A stretch of 35,552 nucleotides of DNA from G963674505 sp964575975 (GTDB lineage: Bacteria > Desulfobacterota > Desulfobacteria > Desulfobacterales > SKZT01), in contig CAZNTU010000032.1 in NCBI GenBank assembly GCA_964575975.1, positions 1-35,552 on the forward strand. The letters are read 5' to 3'. The notes under the pieces are model-generated. The model did no database searches, was not told the origin of the DNA, and was given only the letters and a program-made list of their open reading frames with translations. Positions within the stretch are counted from its first letter, which is position 1. Each line of letters starts with the position of its first letter. A program made the translations under genes and the position numbers. Shown here in pieces: positions 21,053 through 29,042 of the stretch.

Positions 21053-22156
21053 ATGTTCAGAACATCTATTCCGATCAGAGTTGTTTTGGCCTTGTCGCTC
21101 CTTGTTTCGATGTTCGAAGCGACACTTTTCAATTTTAACGCGGCGTCCGCCGAATATCCTCCGGTAGTCGAAAACATTCCGCTTCCCGAACGCCTGAGTC
21201 TATGCGGGGAGCCGCTCCCCCTCGAAGATTTTCATGTGCGGGAGATGCTCGACCGCGAATTCACCATTTCGGTTTGGGACCGTGCGCAGGTCTTCATGTG
21301 GATGAAGCGCGCCGGAAGGTACTTTCCCCATATAGAAAGGGAACTCGCAAGCGCCGGACTTCCCAACGATCTCAAGTACCTGGCTGTGGCCGAAAGCTCG
21401 CTCCTTCCCCATGTCCGCTCCAGTGCCGGAGCCCACGGATTGTGGCAGTTCATGCCCGAAACGGGGCGCAGATTCGGACTCAAGAAGGTCTACGGACTCG
21501 ACGAGAGGCGCGAATTCGAGAAAGCCACAAAGGCCGCGATCAGATATCTTACTGTCCTTTACAACAGATTCGGCTCGTGGAGCCTGGCCATGGCGGCCTA
21601 CAACTGCGGCGAAAAGCGCGTCGAGGACGCGATGAAGGAACAGAAGGTCGATAGCTATTTTCGTCTCGACCTTCCTTTGGAGACCGAGAGATACTTGTAT
21701 CGCATCGCGGCCATTAAAATAATCTTGGAGAACCCGGAACGCTACGGCTACAGAATGGATCCTTCCCACGTTTATCCTCCCATAGGCGCGGAAGTTAAAA
21801 ACGTTCACATAAGCAGTTCCGTCCATTTTACCGATTTGGCCATGGAGTGCGGTGTCGATTACAAGACCCTCAAGGAAATGAACCCGCACATTCTCGGTAG
21901 CTACCTTCCTCCAGGGCAGTACGATCTGAAGGTTCCGGCGGGAAAGGGGACGATAGTCGCGTCCGTTCTGCAAAGGCTTTCAAGCAAAGCCGCCCCCTCC
22001 AATCCCCGTCGGGAAGACCGGCATTATGTCGTCCGAGAAGGGGATACCCTTTCCAAGATTTCCGCGACCACAGGAGTCGCCGTCTCGACGCTGAAAAGGC
22101 TCAATAGCATCAGTGGCGACATTATACATGTGGGGCAGAGGCTTCGGTTGCATTGA
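21053..22156 (+). CDS. mltD: MltD-like membrane-bound lytic murein transglycosylase with LysM
   Basis: A 367-residue secreted enzyme. Residues about 1-33 look like a signal sequence. The SLT catalytic domain has the Glu in AESSLLPHVRSSAGAHGLWQ followed by FMPETGRRFGL and the later YNRFGSWSLAMAAYNCGEKR. The C-terminus carries a LysM repeat (HYVVREGDTLSKISATTGVA ... INxxxxGQRLRLH) preceded by a weaker LysM-like stretch (VHFTDLAMECGVDYKTLKEM). It cleaves peptidoglycan strands. It faces rseC tail-to-tail with only 14 bp between the stops. No strong Shine-Dalgarno is visible before ATG 21053. Confidence 0.9.
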   Translation: MFRTSIPIRVVLALSLLVSMFEATLFNFNAASAEYPPVVENIPLPERLSLCGEPLPLEDFHVREMLDREFTISVWDRAQVFMWMKRAGRYFPHIERELASAGLPNDLKYLAVAESSLLPHVRSSAGAHGLWQFMPETGRRFGLKKVYGLDERREFEKATKAAIRYLTVLYNRFGSWSLAMAAYNCGEKRVEDAMKEQKVDSYFRLDLPLETERYLYRIAAIKIILENPERYGYRMDPSHVYPPIGAEVKNVHISSSVHFTDLAMECGVDYKTLKEMNPHILGSYLPPGQYDLKVPAGKGTIVASVLQRLSSKAAPSNPRREDRHYVVREGDTLSKISATTGVAVSTLKRLNSISGDIIHVGQRLRLH

Positions 22157-22170
22157 CGAACAAAGCGGTT

Positions 22171-22656
22171 TCAACCGGCCTGATTCCCGGCGCAACTTGG
22201 AACGTCGCCTTTTTTCGGACGCCTGATAACGCGGGTAATTTTTGGACGATAGTCCTCCTTCGTCGCAAGCTGGTTTCCCCTGAACCTGACGAACAAAAGG
22301 GCCGCCCCGAAAAACAAGAATCCGACAATTGCGGAGAGAGCGGAGGGATTCATCTGCAAATCGGGCGCGTACGCCTGCCCGATTAAAGCGCCTGTCAAAA
22401 GGCACAGTATGGGGAAAACGTAAAGCAAAAATGTGGCCTTGAGCAAAGAGCCGGTTTGAAACGTTATTACAATATGGTCGCCCGGAAGAGCGTTCGCCTT
22501 GTTGACCGCCATGACCTCGTTTTCGTTGCCCCCGCCTCCAACCGCGTGGCACATGCCTCTGGACGAGCACGATTCGCAGGCTCCCGATCGGGTTGTCATC
22601 ACCGAAGCCATTCCGTCGGGCCCGACGCTCACTACGACACCTTCTTCTTTCGCCAT
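22171..22656 (-). CDS. rseC: RseC-family membrane protein
   Basis: A 161-residue protein from ATG 22654-22656 (MAKEEGVVV), chosen over a longer ORF because the family begins with this beta-strand. It has the Cys cluster GACESCSSRGMC (about residues 26-37) and two membrane segments (about 78-97 and 105-125). RseC/SoxR-reducing proteins sit in the inner membrane and are often linked to Rnf complexes, which fits the RnfB-type protein encoded next door on the same strand. The gap between the two is a strong terminator. Confidence 0.85.
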   Translation of the reverse strand: MAKEEGVVVSVGPDGMASVMTTRSGACESCSSRGMCHAVGGGGNENEVMAVNKANALPGDHIVITFQTGSLLKATFLLYVFPILCLLTGALIGQAYAPDLQMNPSALSAIVGFLFFGAALLFVRFRGNQLATKEDYRPKITRVIRRPKKGDVPSCAGNQAG

Positions 22657-22749
22657 TTTTGTCTGTTGTCCCTTCCTGTCAATGCAGCTTGGATCAAATT
22701 GCGTCGATCTCCAAAGGCCGACATGAAGCCAAGCCCCATTTTTATTTGC

Positions 22750-22792
22750 AAAAAAAATGCGGGACGAACTTGTTAAAAGATTCATCCCGCAT
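22750..22792 (-). terminator. Rho-independent terminator after the RnfB/FAD fusion gene
   Basis: On the minus strand ATGCGGGA (complement of 22785-22792) pairs with TCCCGCAT (complement of 22757-22764) and is followed by a T7 run (complement of A 22751-22757). It stands about 60 nt after the stop of the fusion gene, ending the nuoE operon. The long loop (20 nt) is slightly weak. Confidence 0.8.
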
Positions 22793-22855
22793 TCTTCCCA
22801 TAATATGATTTGTTGCCGAAACGAATGAAAATCCGAAACCAAGCCCCCGCCTAAA

Positions 22856-24931
22856 TCAAGCGGCCTTGGATTGTTTCTCGGGCTTGTGCATGTAGCAGAT
22901 CAATCCGCAGCGCAAGCATCTTCCGGCCTCCCTGCGAGCCAGATGTTCGTCGAAGCCTTTTTCCAGCTCCTTCTCGTCGCCTGCCTCGCGCGCGCTTCTA
23001 AGCGGCATGAGGGTCCGGGACGAAGATTTCACGTCCTCGTCGGTAAGCGCGTAGATGTTTTGAACTTCCGAATCCGGCTGCAAGACGTCCTCGCTCAACT
23101 CCAGCTCGATTCCGTACATGAGTTTGTGAATCGAGGCGGCAACTCTTCGCCCGGCCCCGATCGCCTTGATGGCGGCCTGGTAGTCGGTTTTCTCGTCGCC
23201 TTCGGAGAAGAAGCCCACTTGATCCTTGATCGCCGGACGTTTGTAGGGCTCCTGAGCGACCCACTTCACAGGGCCGAAAAAGTCGTTGTCCGCGTCGGCA
23301 CCTTGCTCGACCAAGGCCTTTTCCTTGGTGAAAACCAGGTCGGGGAGCCTGCCTGCGGCCAGGAACAGCGTCTGCGCGGGCAGAGTCTCTTTTTTGCGGG
23401 TCTTGACGTTGACGACTTCGATTTCCTTCAATTTCGCTTTTTCGCCGAAAAGCCTGTTCACGGCGGAGTCGAACTTCACGTGAATGCCCTTTGCCGCAAG
23501 CCGGGCCGCGTCCACGATTCCTCCGGGCTTTTCGTCCTCGGATTCCCTGAACAGAATCGTGACGTTGTCCGCGCCGAGTTTTTCTTTCAGCAGTTCCGCG
23601 CACTGGACGGCAAGTTTGTCGCCCCCGGCGATCACCACGTTGGGGCGTATTTTCATATCGCCCGATTTGTGGTGCTTGGCCAAGTCCACGAGCAGGTAGG
23701 TCCCGGGAATCGCTTCCTCGGGCTTTCTCATTCCGCCCCTGGCAAGTCTGCTGTCCCAGCCGCCGGTGGTCAGAAGAACCGCCTCGAAGTTTTCGTCCTT
23801 CAACAGGGATTCGATGGTGAAATCCTCTCCGAGTTTCTTGTTGGTCTCGGTTTTGACGCCCATTTCCTTGACGCCCTCGATATCCCAATCGAGAACCTTT
23901 CTGGGAAGCCTGTTGAACGCGATGGCGCTTCTGAGCAAACCGCCCAACTCCGAGGTCGCCTCGTAGACCACGGTTTCGTGTCCCAGCCGAGCGGTGAAGA
24001 AAGCGGCCGAAAGACCGGAAACTCCGCCGCCGACGACGGCCACGCGACGACCGGTATCCGGAGCCTTGTAGGGAAGCGCATGCTTGCCGGACTCCATTTC
24101 CACGTCCGCCGCGTATCTTTTCAGAAAGTTGATCGCCACGGGTTCGTCCACCAGTTGCCGTCTGCAATCGTTTTCGCAAGGACGGGGGCAGATTCGGCCG
24201 ATGACCGTCGGGAACGGGTTCCGCTCTTTGATGACCAGGACGGCCTTTTCATAATTGCCTTCGGCTACTTGGCGGATGTACTCGCAAATATCGATTCCCG
24301 CCGGACACGCTCGCTGGCACGGGGTCGTGCATTCGTCGGTCGTGTATTCCTTCAGGATTCTGCGGGTTACGGAGGAAAGCGTGATGATGTGTTTCGGACA
24401 TACCCTTTCGCAAGTGCCGCAACCCGTGCATTTTTTATCGTCCACGACGGGAAGATTGTCCGCGCCCATCCTGATGGCGTCGAAGGGGCATGCTTTGGCG
24501 CAGCTTCCGAGGCCGATGCAGCCGATGGCGCAGACTTTCATTCCGCCGCCCAAAAGGGCTGCGGCGCGACAGTCGGAAAGACCGTCGTAGATGTATTTGG
24601 TATGGGCGTCCTGAAATCCATAAGTACATCCGGGCCTTGCGATATCGGGCTCCTTCGCCTCTAGAGCCACGCCCAGAATGGCGGCGATCGCGGCCGCGAC
24701 ATCGGGACCGGCGGCGACGCACGAGTTGGGCGACGCCTTGCCCGCTACGATGGCCTCCGCGTTCGAACTGCATCCCGGAAGACCGCAGCCGCCGCAGTTG
24801 GCTCCAGGCAGGGCGCTTTCAACGGCCAAAATCTTCGGATCGACATATACGTAGAAAACCTTCGAGGCAACGGCCAGGCAAACCCCGACCAAGAGCCCCA
24901 AGCCTCCGATCATGAAAACGGCTGATAACAT
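22856..24931 (-). CDS. RnfB-type ferredoxin fused to a GltD-like FAD/NAD(P) oxidoreductase
   Basis: A 691-residue fusion. Residues 1-30 are a membrane anchor. The RnfB-like Fe-S domain follows (NCGGCGLPGCSSNAEAIVAG, about 45-64), then two ferredoxin clusters (CIGLGSCAKACPFDA, CTGCGTCERVCPKH). From about residue 205 it becomes GltD-like: Cys motifs CTTPCQRACPAGIDICEYIR and ICPRPCENDCRRQ, an FAD loop RRVAVVGGGVSGLSAAFFTA and a second nucleotide-binding stretch NVVIAGGDKLAVQCAE. A last Cys cluster (CLRCGLIC) ends the protein. This would move electrons between NAD(P)H, FAD and ferredoxin-type clusters at the membrane. It is the last gene of the nuoE-DRTGG-nuoF operon. AGGAGTG is 7 nt before its ATG. 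Confidence 0.88.
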   Translation of the reverse strand: MLSAVFMIGGLGLLVGVCLAVASKVFYVYVDPKILAVESALPGANCGGCGLPGCSSNAEAIVAGKASPNSCVAAGPDVAAAIAAILGVALEAKEPDIARPGCTYGFQDAHTKYIYDGLSDCRAAALLGGGMKVCAIGCIGLGSCAKACPFDAIRMGADNLPVVDDKKCTGCGTCERVCPKHIITLSSVTRRILKEYTTDECTTPCQRACPAGIDICEYIRQVAEGNYEKAVLVIKERNPFPTVIGRICPRPCENDCRRQLVDEPVAINFLKRYAADVEMESGKHALPYKAPDTGRRVAVVGGGVSGLSAAFFTARLGHETVVYEATSELGGLLRSAIAFNRLPRKVLDWDIEGVKEMGVKTETNKKLGEDFTIESLLKDENFEAVLLTTGGWDSRLARGGMRKPEEAIPGTYLLVDLAKHHKSGDMKIRPNVVIAGGDKLAVQCAELLKEKLGADNVTILFRESEDEKPGGIVDAARLAAKGIHVKFDSAVNRLFGEKAKLKEIEVVNVKTRKKETLPAQTLFLAAGRLPDLVFTKEKALVEQGADADNDFFGPVKWVAQEPYKRPAIKDQVGFFSEGDEKTDYQAAIKAIGAGRRVAASIHKLMYGIELELSEDVLQPDSEVQNIYALTDEDVKSSSRTLMPLRSAREAGDEKELEKGFDEHLARREAGRCLRCGLICYMHKPEKQSKAA

Positions 24932-25030
24932 GTTTACACTCCTGTTTTTTTCTATTGTCCCGGCGCCTTTTCGGTCAGGCGCTTTATTGTCAAGGCATTG
25001 CCAGCCTTTTTACCATGCGACGATAAACAA

Positions 25031-25045
25031 GAGGGCCGGACCCTC
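25031..25045 (-). terminator. Small hairpin between nuoF and the RnfB/FAD gene
   Basis: On the minus strand GAGGG-tccgg-CCCTC followed by TTGTTT, 10 nt after the nuoF stop. This could be an attenuator that makes expression of the downstream fusion partial. A second hairpin GCGCCT/AGGCGC lies further on (about 24961-24980). Confidence 0.35.
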
Positions 25046-25055
25046 GCGATTCGAG

Positions 25056-26903
25056 CTAAGAGATAGCTCCGACCTTGCACTTGTCGAAACATGTCAGGCA
25101 TTTGATGCACTTTTCCTTGTCGATGACGGCCACTTCCTTTTTCTTCCAGGCGATGGCTTCGACGGGACATGCCTTGAAACACAGGCCGCATTTGCTGCAA
25201 AGCTCGGGATCGACTTCGAAATCGAGCAGAGCGACACATCGTTTGGCCGGGCATTTCTTGTCGTAAATATGGGCTTCGTATTCGTGGCGGAAATACCGAA
25301 GCGTGGAAAGCACCGGGTTCGGGGCGGTCTGCCCCAGGCCGCAAAGAGAGGATTCCTTGATTACGGCCGAAAGACTCTCCATGGTCTCGATGTCCCCGGA
25401 TTCGCCCCTGCCGTCGCAGATCTTCACCAGAAGCTCCTGCAGTCTTCTTGTTCCCTCGCGGCAGGGGGTGCATTTGCCGCAGGATTCGTCTTGGATGAAG
25501 TCCATGAAAAAGCGGGCCATGTCCACCATGCAAGTATGGTCGTCCATGACGATTACGCCGCCGGAGCCCATAATCGCTCCAACCTTGGCGATTTCCTCGA
25601 AATCGACCGGCGTGTCGAGATGCTCTTCGGGAACGCATCCGCCCGAAGGACCGCCCAGCTGGACCGCCTTGAACTTGCGCTTGTTGGGAATTCCGCCTCC
25701 GACGCCGTAGACCAGCTCTCTCAAAGGGGTTCCCATGGGCACTTCCACCAAGCCGATGTTGTTGACGTCGCCCGAGATGGCGAACACTTTCGTCCCCTTG
25801 CTGGTGGCCGTGCCGACGCTGGCGTACCACCCGCCGCCGTTGATCATGATCTGGGGAACGTTGGCGAAAGTCTCCACGTTGTTCAAAATGGTGGGTTTCT
25901 CCCAAAGTCCCTTGTGGGCGGGGAATGGAGGTCTGGGTCTGGGCATGCCGCGTTTTCCCTCGATGGATCTCATCAGGGCGGTTTCCTCTCCACAGACGAA
26001 CGCTCCGGCCCCCTGATAGATCTGAACTTCGAAATCGAAGCCGGAACCCAGGATGTCTTTGCCCATCAGGCCGTATTCCTTGGCTTGCTCGATGGCCAGC
26101 TCCAGTCTGTGGACGGCCAGCGGGTATTCCGTCCGGCAGTAGATGTAGCCCTGGTGGGAATTGATGGCTTTTGCCGCGATGACCATGCCCTCCAGAACGG
26201 CGTGGGGATCGGCTTCCAGAATGCTCCTGTCCATGAACGCTCCGGGGTCGCCCTCGTCGGCGTTGCACAGCACGTACTTGACGTCTCCGGGGCTCTGGCT
26301 GGCGAACGCCCACTTTACCCCGGTGGGGAATCCCGCTCCGCCCCGGCCCCGCAATCCGGAAATCTTCATTTCTTCGACGATTTCCTGGGGGGTCATTTTC
26401 AGAAGAGCCTTGGCCGCGCCTTGATATCCGTCCCTTGCGATGTAGTCGTCGATGCGTTCGGGATCGATGATTCCCTTGTTGCGCAACGCCCTTGGCATCT
26501 GATTGTGGAAGAACGGAATGTCGTCCTGGCGAGGGATGGTTTTCTTCGAGACCGGGTCCTTGTAGAAGAGCCTCTCGAGGGGCTGCTTTTTGACAAGTTG
26601 CGCGTCTATCAGTTCGGGAACGTCCTCCACCTTGATTTTCTGGTAGAAGAGGCCGTCGGGATGGACGACCATGATGGGACCCATCGCGCAAAAACCGTTG
26701 CATCCGGTTTCCACGACTTTCACGGAGCCCTCCAACCCCTTCGCCTTGACTTCCTGTCTCACTGCATCGATGACCTTGATACTTCCGGTTGCGTGACATC
26801 CGGTGCCGCCGCAAATCAGCAGATCGGTCCTTCCCTCCTTGTCGAGTTCGCCCGCTGCTTTCGCCTTCAATTCGTTAAGGCCGTCCACGGTTAATTTCGC
26901 CAT
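25056..26903 (-). CDS. nuoF: NuoF/HndC-type NADH-binding flavoprotein subunit
   Basis: A 615-residue protein. The N-terminus is a thioredoxin-like [2Fe-2S] domain (CGGTGCHATGS ... GCNGFCAMGP, about 30-85). The middle is NuoF proper, with FMN/NADH binding (RGRGGAGFPTGVKWAFA) and the NuoF Cys set CGKCTPCREGTRRLQE. The C-terminus adds two [4Fe-4S] ferredoxin clusters (CSKCGLCFKACPVEA, CIKCLTCFDKCKVGA). This layout is that of HndC/HydB-type and NADP-reducing hydrogenase or Nuo-like modules, not of plain complex I NuoF. It should oxidise NADH and feed the clusters. No hydrogenase subunit follows; the RnfB/FAD fusion does. AAGGAGAA precedes the start by 8 nt. Confidence 0.93.
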   Translation of the reverse strand: MAKLTVDGLNELKAKAAGELDKEGRTDLLICGGTGCHATGSIKVIDAVRQEVKAKGLEGSVKVVETGCNGFCAMGPIMVVHPDGLFYQKIKVEDVPELIDAQLVKKQPLERLFYKDPVSKKTIPRQDDIPFFHNQMPRALRNKGIIDPERIDDYIARDGYQGAAKALLKMTPQEIVEEMKISGLRGRGGAGFPTGVKWAFASQSPGDVKYVLCNADEGDPGAFMDRSILEADPHAVLEGMVIAAKAINSHQGYIYCRTEYPLAVHRLELAIEQAKEYGLMGKDILGSGFDFEVQIYQGAGAFVCGEETALMRSIEGKRGMPRPRPPFPAHKGLWEKPTILNNVETFANVPQIMINGGGWYASVGTATSKGTKVFAISGDVNNIGLVEVPMGTPLRELVYGVGGGIPNKRKFKAVQLGGPSGGCVPEEHLDTPVDFEEIAKVGAIMGSGGVIVMDDHTCMVDMARFFMDFIQDESCGKCTPCREGTRRLQELLVKICDGRGESGDIETMESLSAVIKESSLCGLGQTAPNPVLSTLRYFRHEYEAHIYDKKCPAKRCVALLDFEVDPELCSKCGLCFKACPVEAIAWKKKEVAVIDKEKCIKCLTCFDKCKVGAIS

Positions 26904-26923
26904 ATTGATATTCTCCTTAGATA

Positions 26924-27277
26924 TTACCAGGATCCGTCGAGTCCTCTAAGGCCGGACATGTAGAGCCGTCCGCAGGCCACGAACAGGGAAAAACGGGTGA
27001 CCAGAAGAGGGATTCCGTGTTTTCGCGCGACGTCGATCACGAAATTCTCGGGTCTTTTTCCCCTGACAAAGACGATGGCTTCGGCGCCGGCTTGCTGGGC
27101 GGCCACGACCACCTCCGCGTTGTTCAAGCCGGTCAGAAGGAGAGAGCCTTTGGATCGGGGAGACAGGAGGTCGTCCATCAGGTCGGCGCCTCCGGCGGTC
27201 CCTACGTTTTTGCCCAACTGGTCTTCCCCGCTGAGAATTTCGGCCTTAAGCTCGTCTTTTATTTCCGATAGAAGCAT
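26924..27277 (-). CDS. DRTGG-domain protein of the nuoEF operon
   Basis: A 117-residue protein with no membrane segment. The arrangement (MLLSEIKDELKAEILSGEDQ, then GSLLLTGLNNAEVVVAAQQA, then a C-terminal LVTRFSLFVACGRLYMSGL) is the DRTGG-type small protein commonly found between the NuoE and NuoF genes of Hnd-type electron-transfer operons. Its job is unclear; it may be a ligand-sensing or assembly factor. It sits 20 nt ahead of nuoF and 56 nt after nuoE, with GGAAAGG before the start. Confidence 0.75.
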   Translation of the reverse strand: MLLSEIKDELKAEILSGEDQLGKNVGTAGGADLMDDLLSPRSKGSLLLTGLNNAEVVVAAQQAGAEAIVFVRGKRPENFVIDVARKHGIPLLVTRFSLFVACGRLYMSGLRGLDGSW

Positions 27278-27333
27278 CCGAGACCTTTCCTCGCCCTAAA
27301 GGGGTCCGATTGAAAAAAGACTCCGCCCGATTC

Positions 27334-27828
27334 CTATTCGTACTGTTCCAAAATCTTGATTATCTTGTCGGAAGACACGTCGCCGTGCGTGTCGTGTCCG
27401 ATCACCATTACCGGAGCGAGACCGCAAGCGCCCAGGCATCGCACCGACTCCAGCGAAAACCTGCGATCCTCTGAAGTCCCGCCTTCCTCGACCTTGTAGG
27501 TGTACTTGATGCGATCCAGTACCTCCTTGATGCCCTTGACGTAACAGGCGGTTCCCATGCAGATCTTGATCGTGTGCCTTCCCTTGGGGACGAACGAGAA
27601 GAGCGAATAAAAGGAAGCCACTCCGTAAACGTCGCTCCTGGGCAAATTCATCCCGAAACCGATGTAGTCCATAAGCTCCAGCGGAAGATATCCCACCGTG
27701 TCCTGGCACATGCGGAGCACCGTAATCACGGAGCCCGAGATTCCGCGATGTCCGGCGATGATTTTGTCGATTTCGACCCACATTTCTTCCGTAATGTCCG
27801 GATGTTCTGGCTTTAGACTCAATGCCAT
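27334..27828 (-). CDS. nuoE: NuoE/HndA-type [2Fe-2S] subunit
   Basis: A 164-residue protein starting at ATG 27826-27828 (MALSLKPEHPD), preceded by GGGGAGAG. It has the NuoE helical N-terminus and the four Cys ligands of a [2Fe-2S] cluster in CMGTACYVKG and CLGACGLAP. It is the small partner of NuoF in NADH-oxidising modules. It opens the operon. The divergent gene is a purine nucleoside phosphorylase; the long AT-rich gap between them holds the promoters. Confidence 0.93.
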   Translation of the reverse strand: MALSLKPEHPDITEEMWVEIDKIIAGHRGISGSVITVLRMCQDTVGYLPLELMDYIGFGMNLPRSDVYGVASFYSLFSFVPKGRHTIKICMGTACYVKGIKEVLDRIKYTYKVEEGGTSEDRRFSLESVRCLGACGLAPVMVIGHDTHGDVSSDKIIKILEQYE

Positions 27829-28202
27829 GCGCCTCTCCCCATTGTTCTGTCGCAAAGTCGATGGACTTCGCTTCCATTAAAATCCTTTCCCGCTGGGTAT
27901 TCGAAAAATCGAAAACCGGCGGGCGCCAATAAATTTCGAAATTGCACGAGGTTTTATTTTTCTGTAACGTCCATATATCTATATATAAAGGTGTTTTTTT
28001 CAAAAATAAAACCATCGGGCAATATTCCATAAACGTTTTTAAAAGTCAACGTATCATGAATCAAAAATCCAAATAATTTACCCGCTTGACTGTAGAACCT
28101 CGCTGGTCTATGAAAGAAAGACATTGCGCGGAGCGGAATTTTCGGCCGGCGGCCGAGCCGATCTTGCCAATCATGCAAGTGTCAGACAACCGGAAAGGGA
28201 AC
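27829..28202. promoter_or_regulatory. AT-rich divergent promoter region between nuoE and the phosphorylase
   Basis: A 374-bp gap without genes. A 12-bp perfect inverted repeat, GGTTTTATTTTT (27950-27961) with AAAAATAAAACC (28002-28013), surrounds an ATATATCTATATATA core. A possible nuoE promoter lies on the minus strand: TTGACT (complement of 28044-28049), 17-bp spacer, AATATT (complement of 28021-28026). The right arm of the repeat lies just past that -10, so it may be an operator. No clear plus-strand promoter is visible for the phosphorylase. Confidence 0.4.
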
Positions 28203-29042
28203 ATGGATAACGGCAAACGAAAAGCGGCCGAAGCCGCACGATTTATATCCGAAAGATCGGGCGTGTCGCCCGAAATAGCCGTTTTGACCGGAACTGGTCT
28301 CGGCGACAGCGCGTCCTTTCTGAATTCCACCCGTGCCTTCGAATACGAAGACATTCCCTACTTTCCCGTTTCCACGGTTCAAAGCCACCATGGAAGATTG
28401 GTGCTGGGTCTGGCGGGAGAGAAGCAGGCCATGGTTTTCCAAGGGCGTTTTCACCTTTACGAGGGATACACCGCCCGCCAAGTAGCCTTTCCGGTTCGGG
28501 TGATGAAAGAAATGGGCGTAAAGGCCGTGATCGTGTCCAACGCCTCGGGAGGCTTGAACCCCGCGTTTTCTCCCGGCGACGTCATGGTCGTTTCCGATCA
28601 TATCAATCTTACCGGGGAAAACCCGCTGGTGGGTCCGAACGAAGACGATTGGGGCATTCGATTCCCGGACATGGCGTTCGCCTACGACCCAAGGCTGTCG
28701 TCCCTCGCCCTCGCGTGCGCAGAGAAAAATGGCTTTCCCGTTCGAAAAGGCGTGTACGTCGGGTTGAAAGGACCTTCTTTGGAAACTCCCGCCGAAGTGC
28801 GGTTTTTGCGAACCATCGGAGCCGACGCGGTGGGATTCTCGACGGTCCAAGAGGTGATCGCCGCCGTTCATTCCTCCATCCGGGTCCTCGGGCTCTCCGT
28901 CGTGACGAACGTCCACAACGCCGACGCCCCCGCCCCTTCCACCGTGGAGGAAATCATCGAGACCGCCGAGACCGCCGCGTCCAAACTGGAAAAGATAATC
29001 AAATACGTAATGGAGAATATCGATGAACGATCAACGGATTGA
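28203..29042 (+). CDS. Purine nucleoside phosphorylase, trimeric (PNP/MTAP) family
   Basis: A 279-residue enzyme from ATG 28203 (MDNGKRKAAEAARF), with AAAGGGA just upstream; a longer frame from 28086 is rejected. Family blocks: GTGLGDSA, QSHHGRLVLG, GRFHLYEGYTARQVAFP, NASGGLNPAFSPGDVMVV and GPSLETPAEVRFLRTIGADA. It splits purine nucleosides with phosphate. Two residues differ from the usual pattern: VGMS is VGFS (STVQEVIAA follows) and the TNxAAG base-site block reads TNVHNAD. It overlaps the following deaminase gene by 20 nt. The overlap suggests joint action: deamination of adenosine, MTA or SAH-derived nucleosides followed by phosphorolysis. Confidence 0.9.
   Translation: MDNGKRKAAEAARFISERSGVSPEIAVLTGTGLGDSASFLNSTRAFEYEDIPYFPVSTVQSHHGRLVLGLAGEKQAMVFQGRFHLYEGYTARQVAFPVRVMKEMGVKAVIVSNASGGLNPAFSPGDVMVVSDHINLTGENPLVGPNEDDWGIRFPDMAFAYDPRLSSLALACAEKNGFPVRKGVYVGLKGPSLETPAEVRFLRTIGADAVGFSTVQEVIAAVHSSIRVLGLSVVTNVHNADAPAPSTVEEIIETAETAASKLEKIIKYVMENIDERSTD

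Noticed and set aside
22871..24664. 597-codon plus-strand frame
   Set aside because: Antisense to the RnfB/FAD fusion gene; same shadow character.
24912..26894. 660-codon plus-strand frame
   Set aside because: Antisense to nuoF, no start signal, no recognisable domain.
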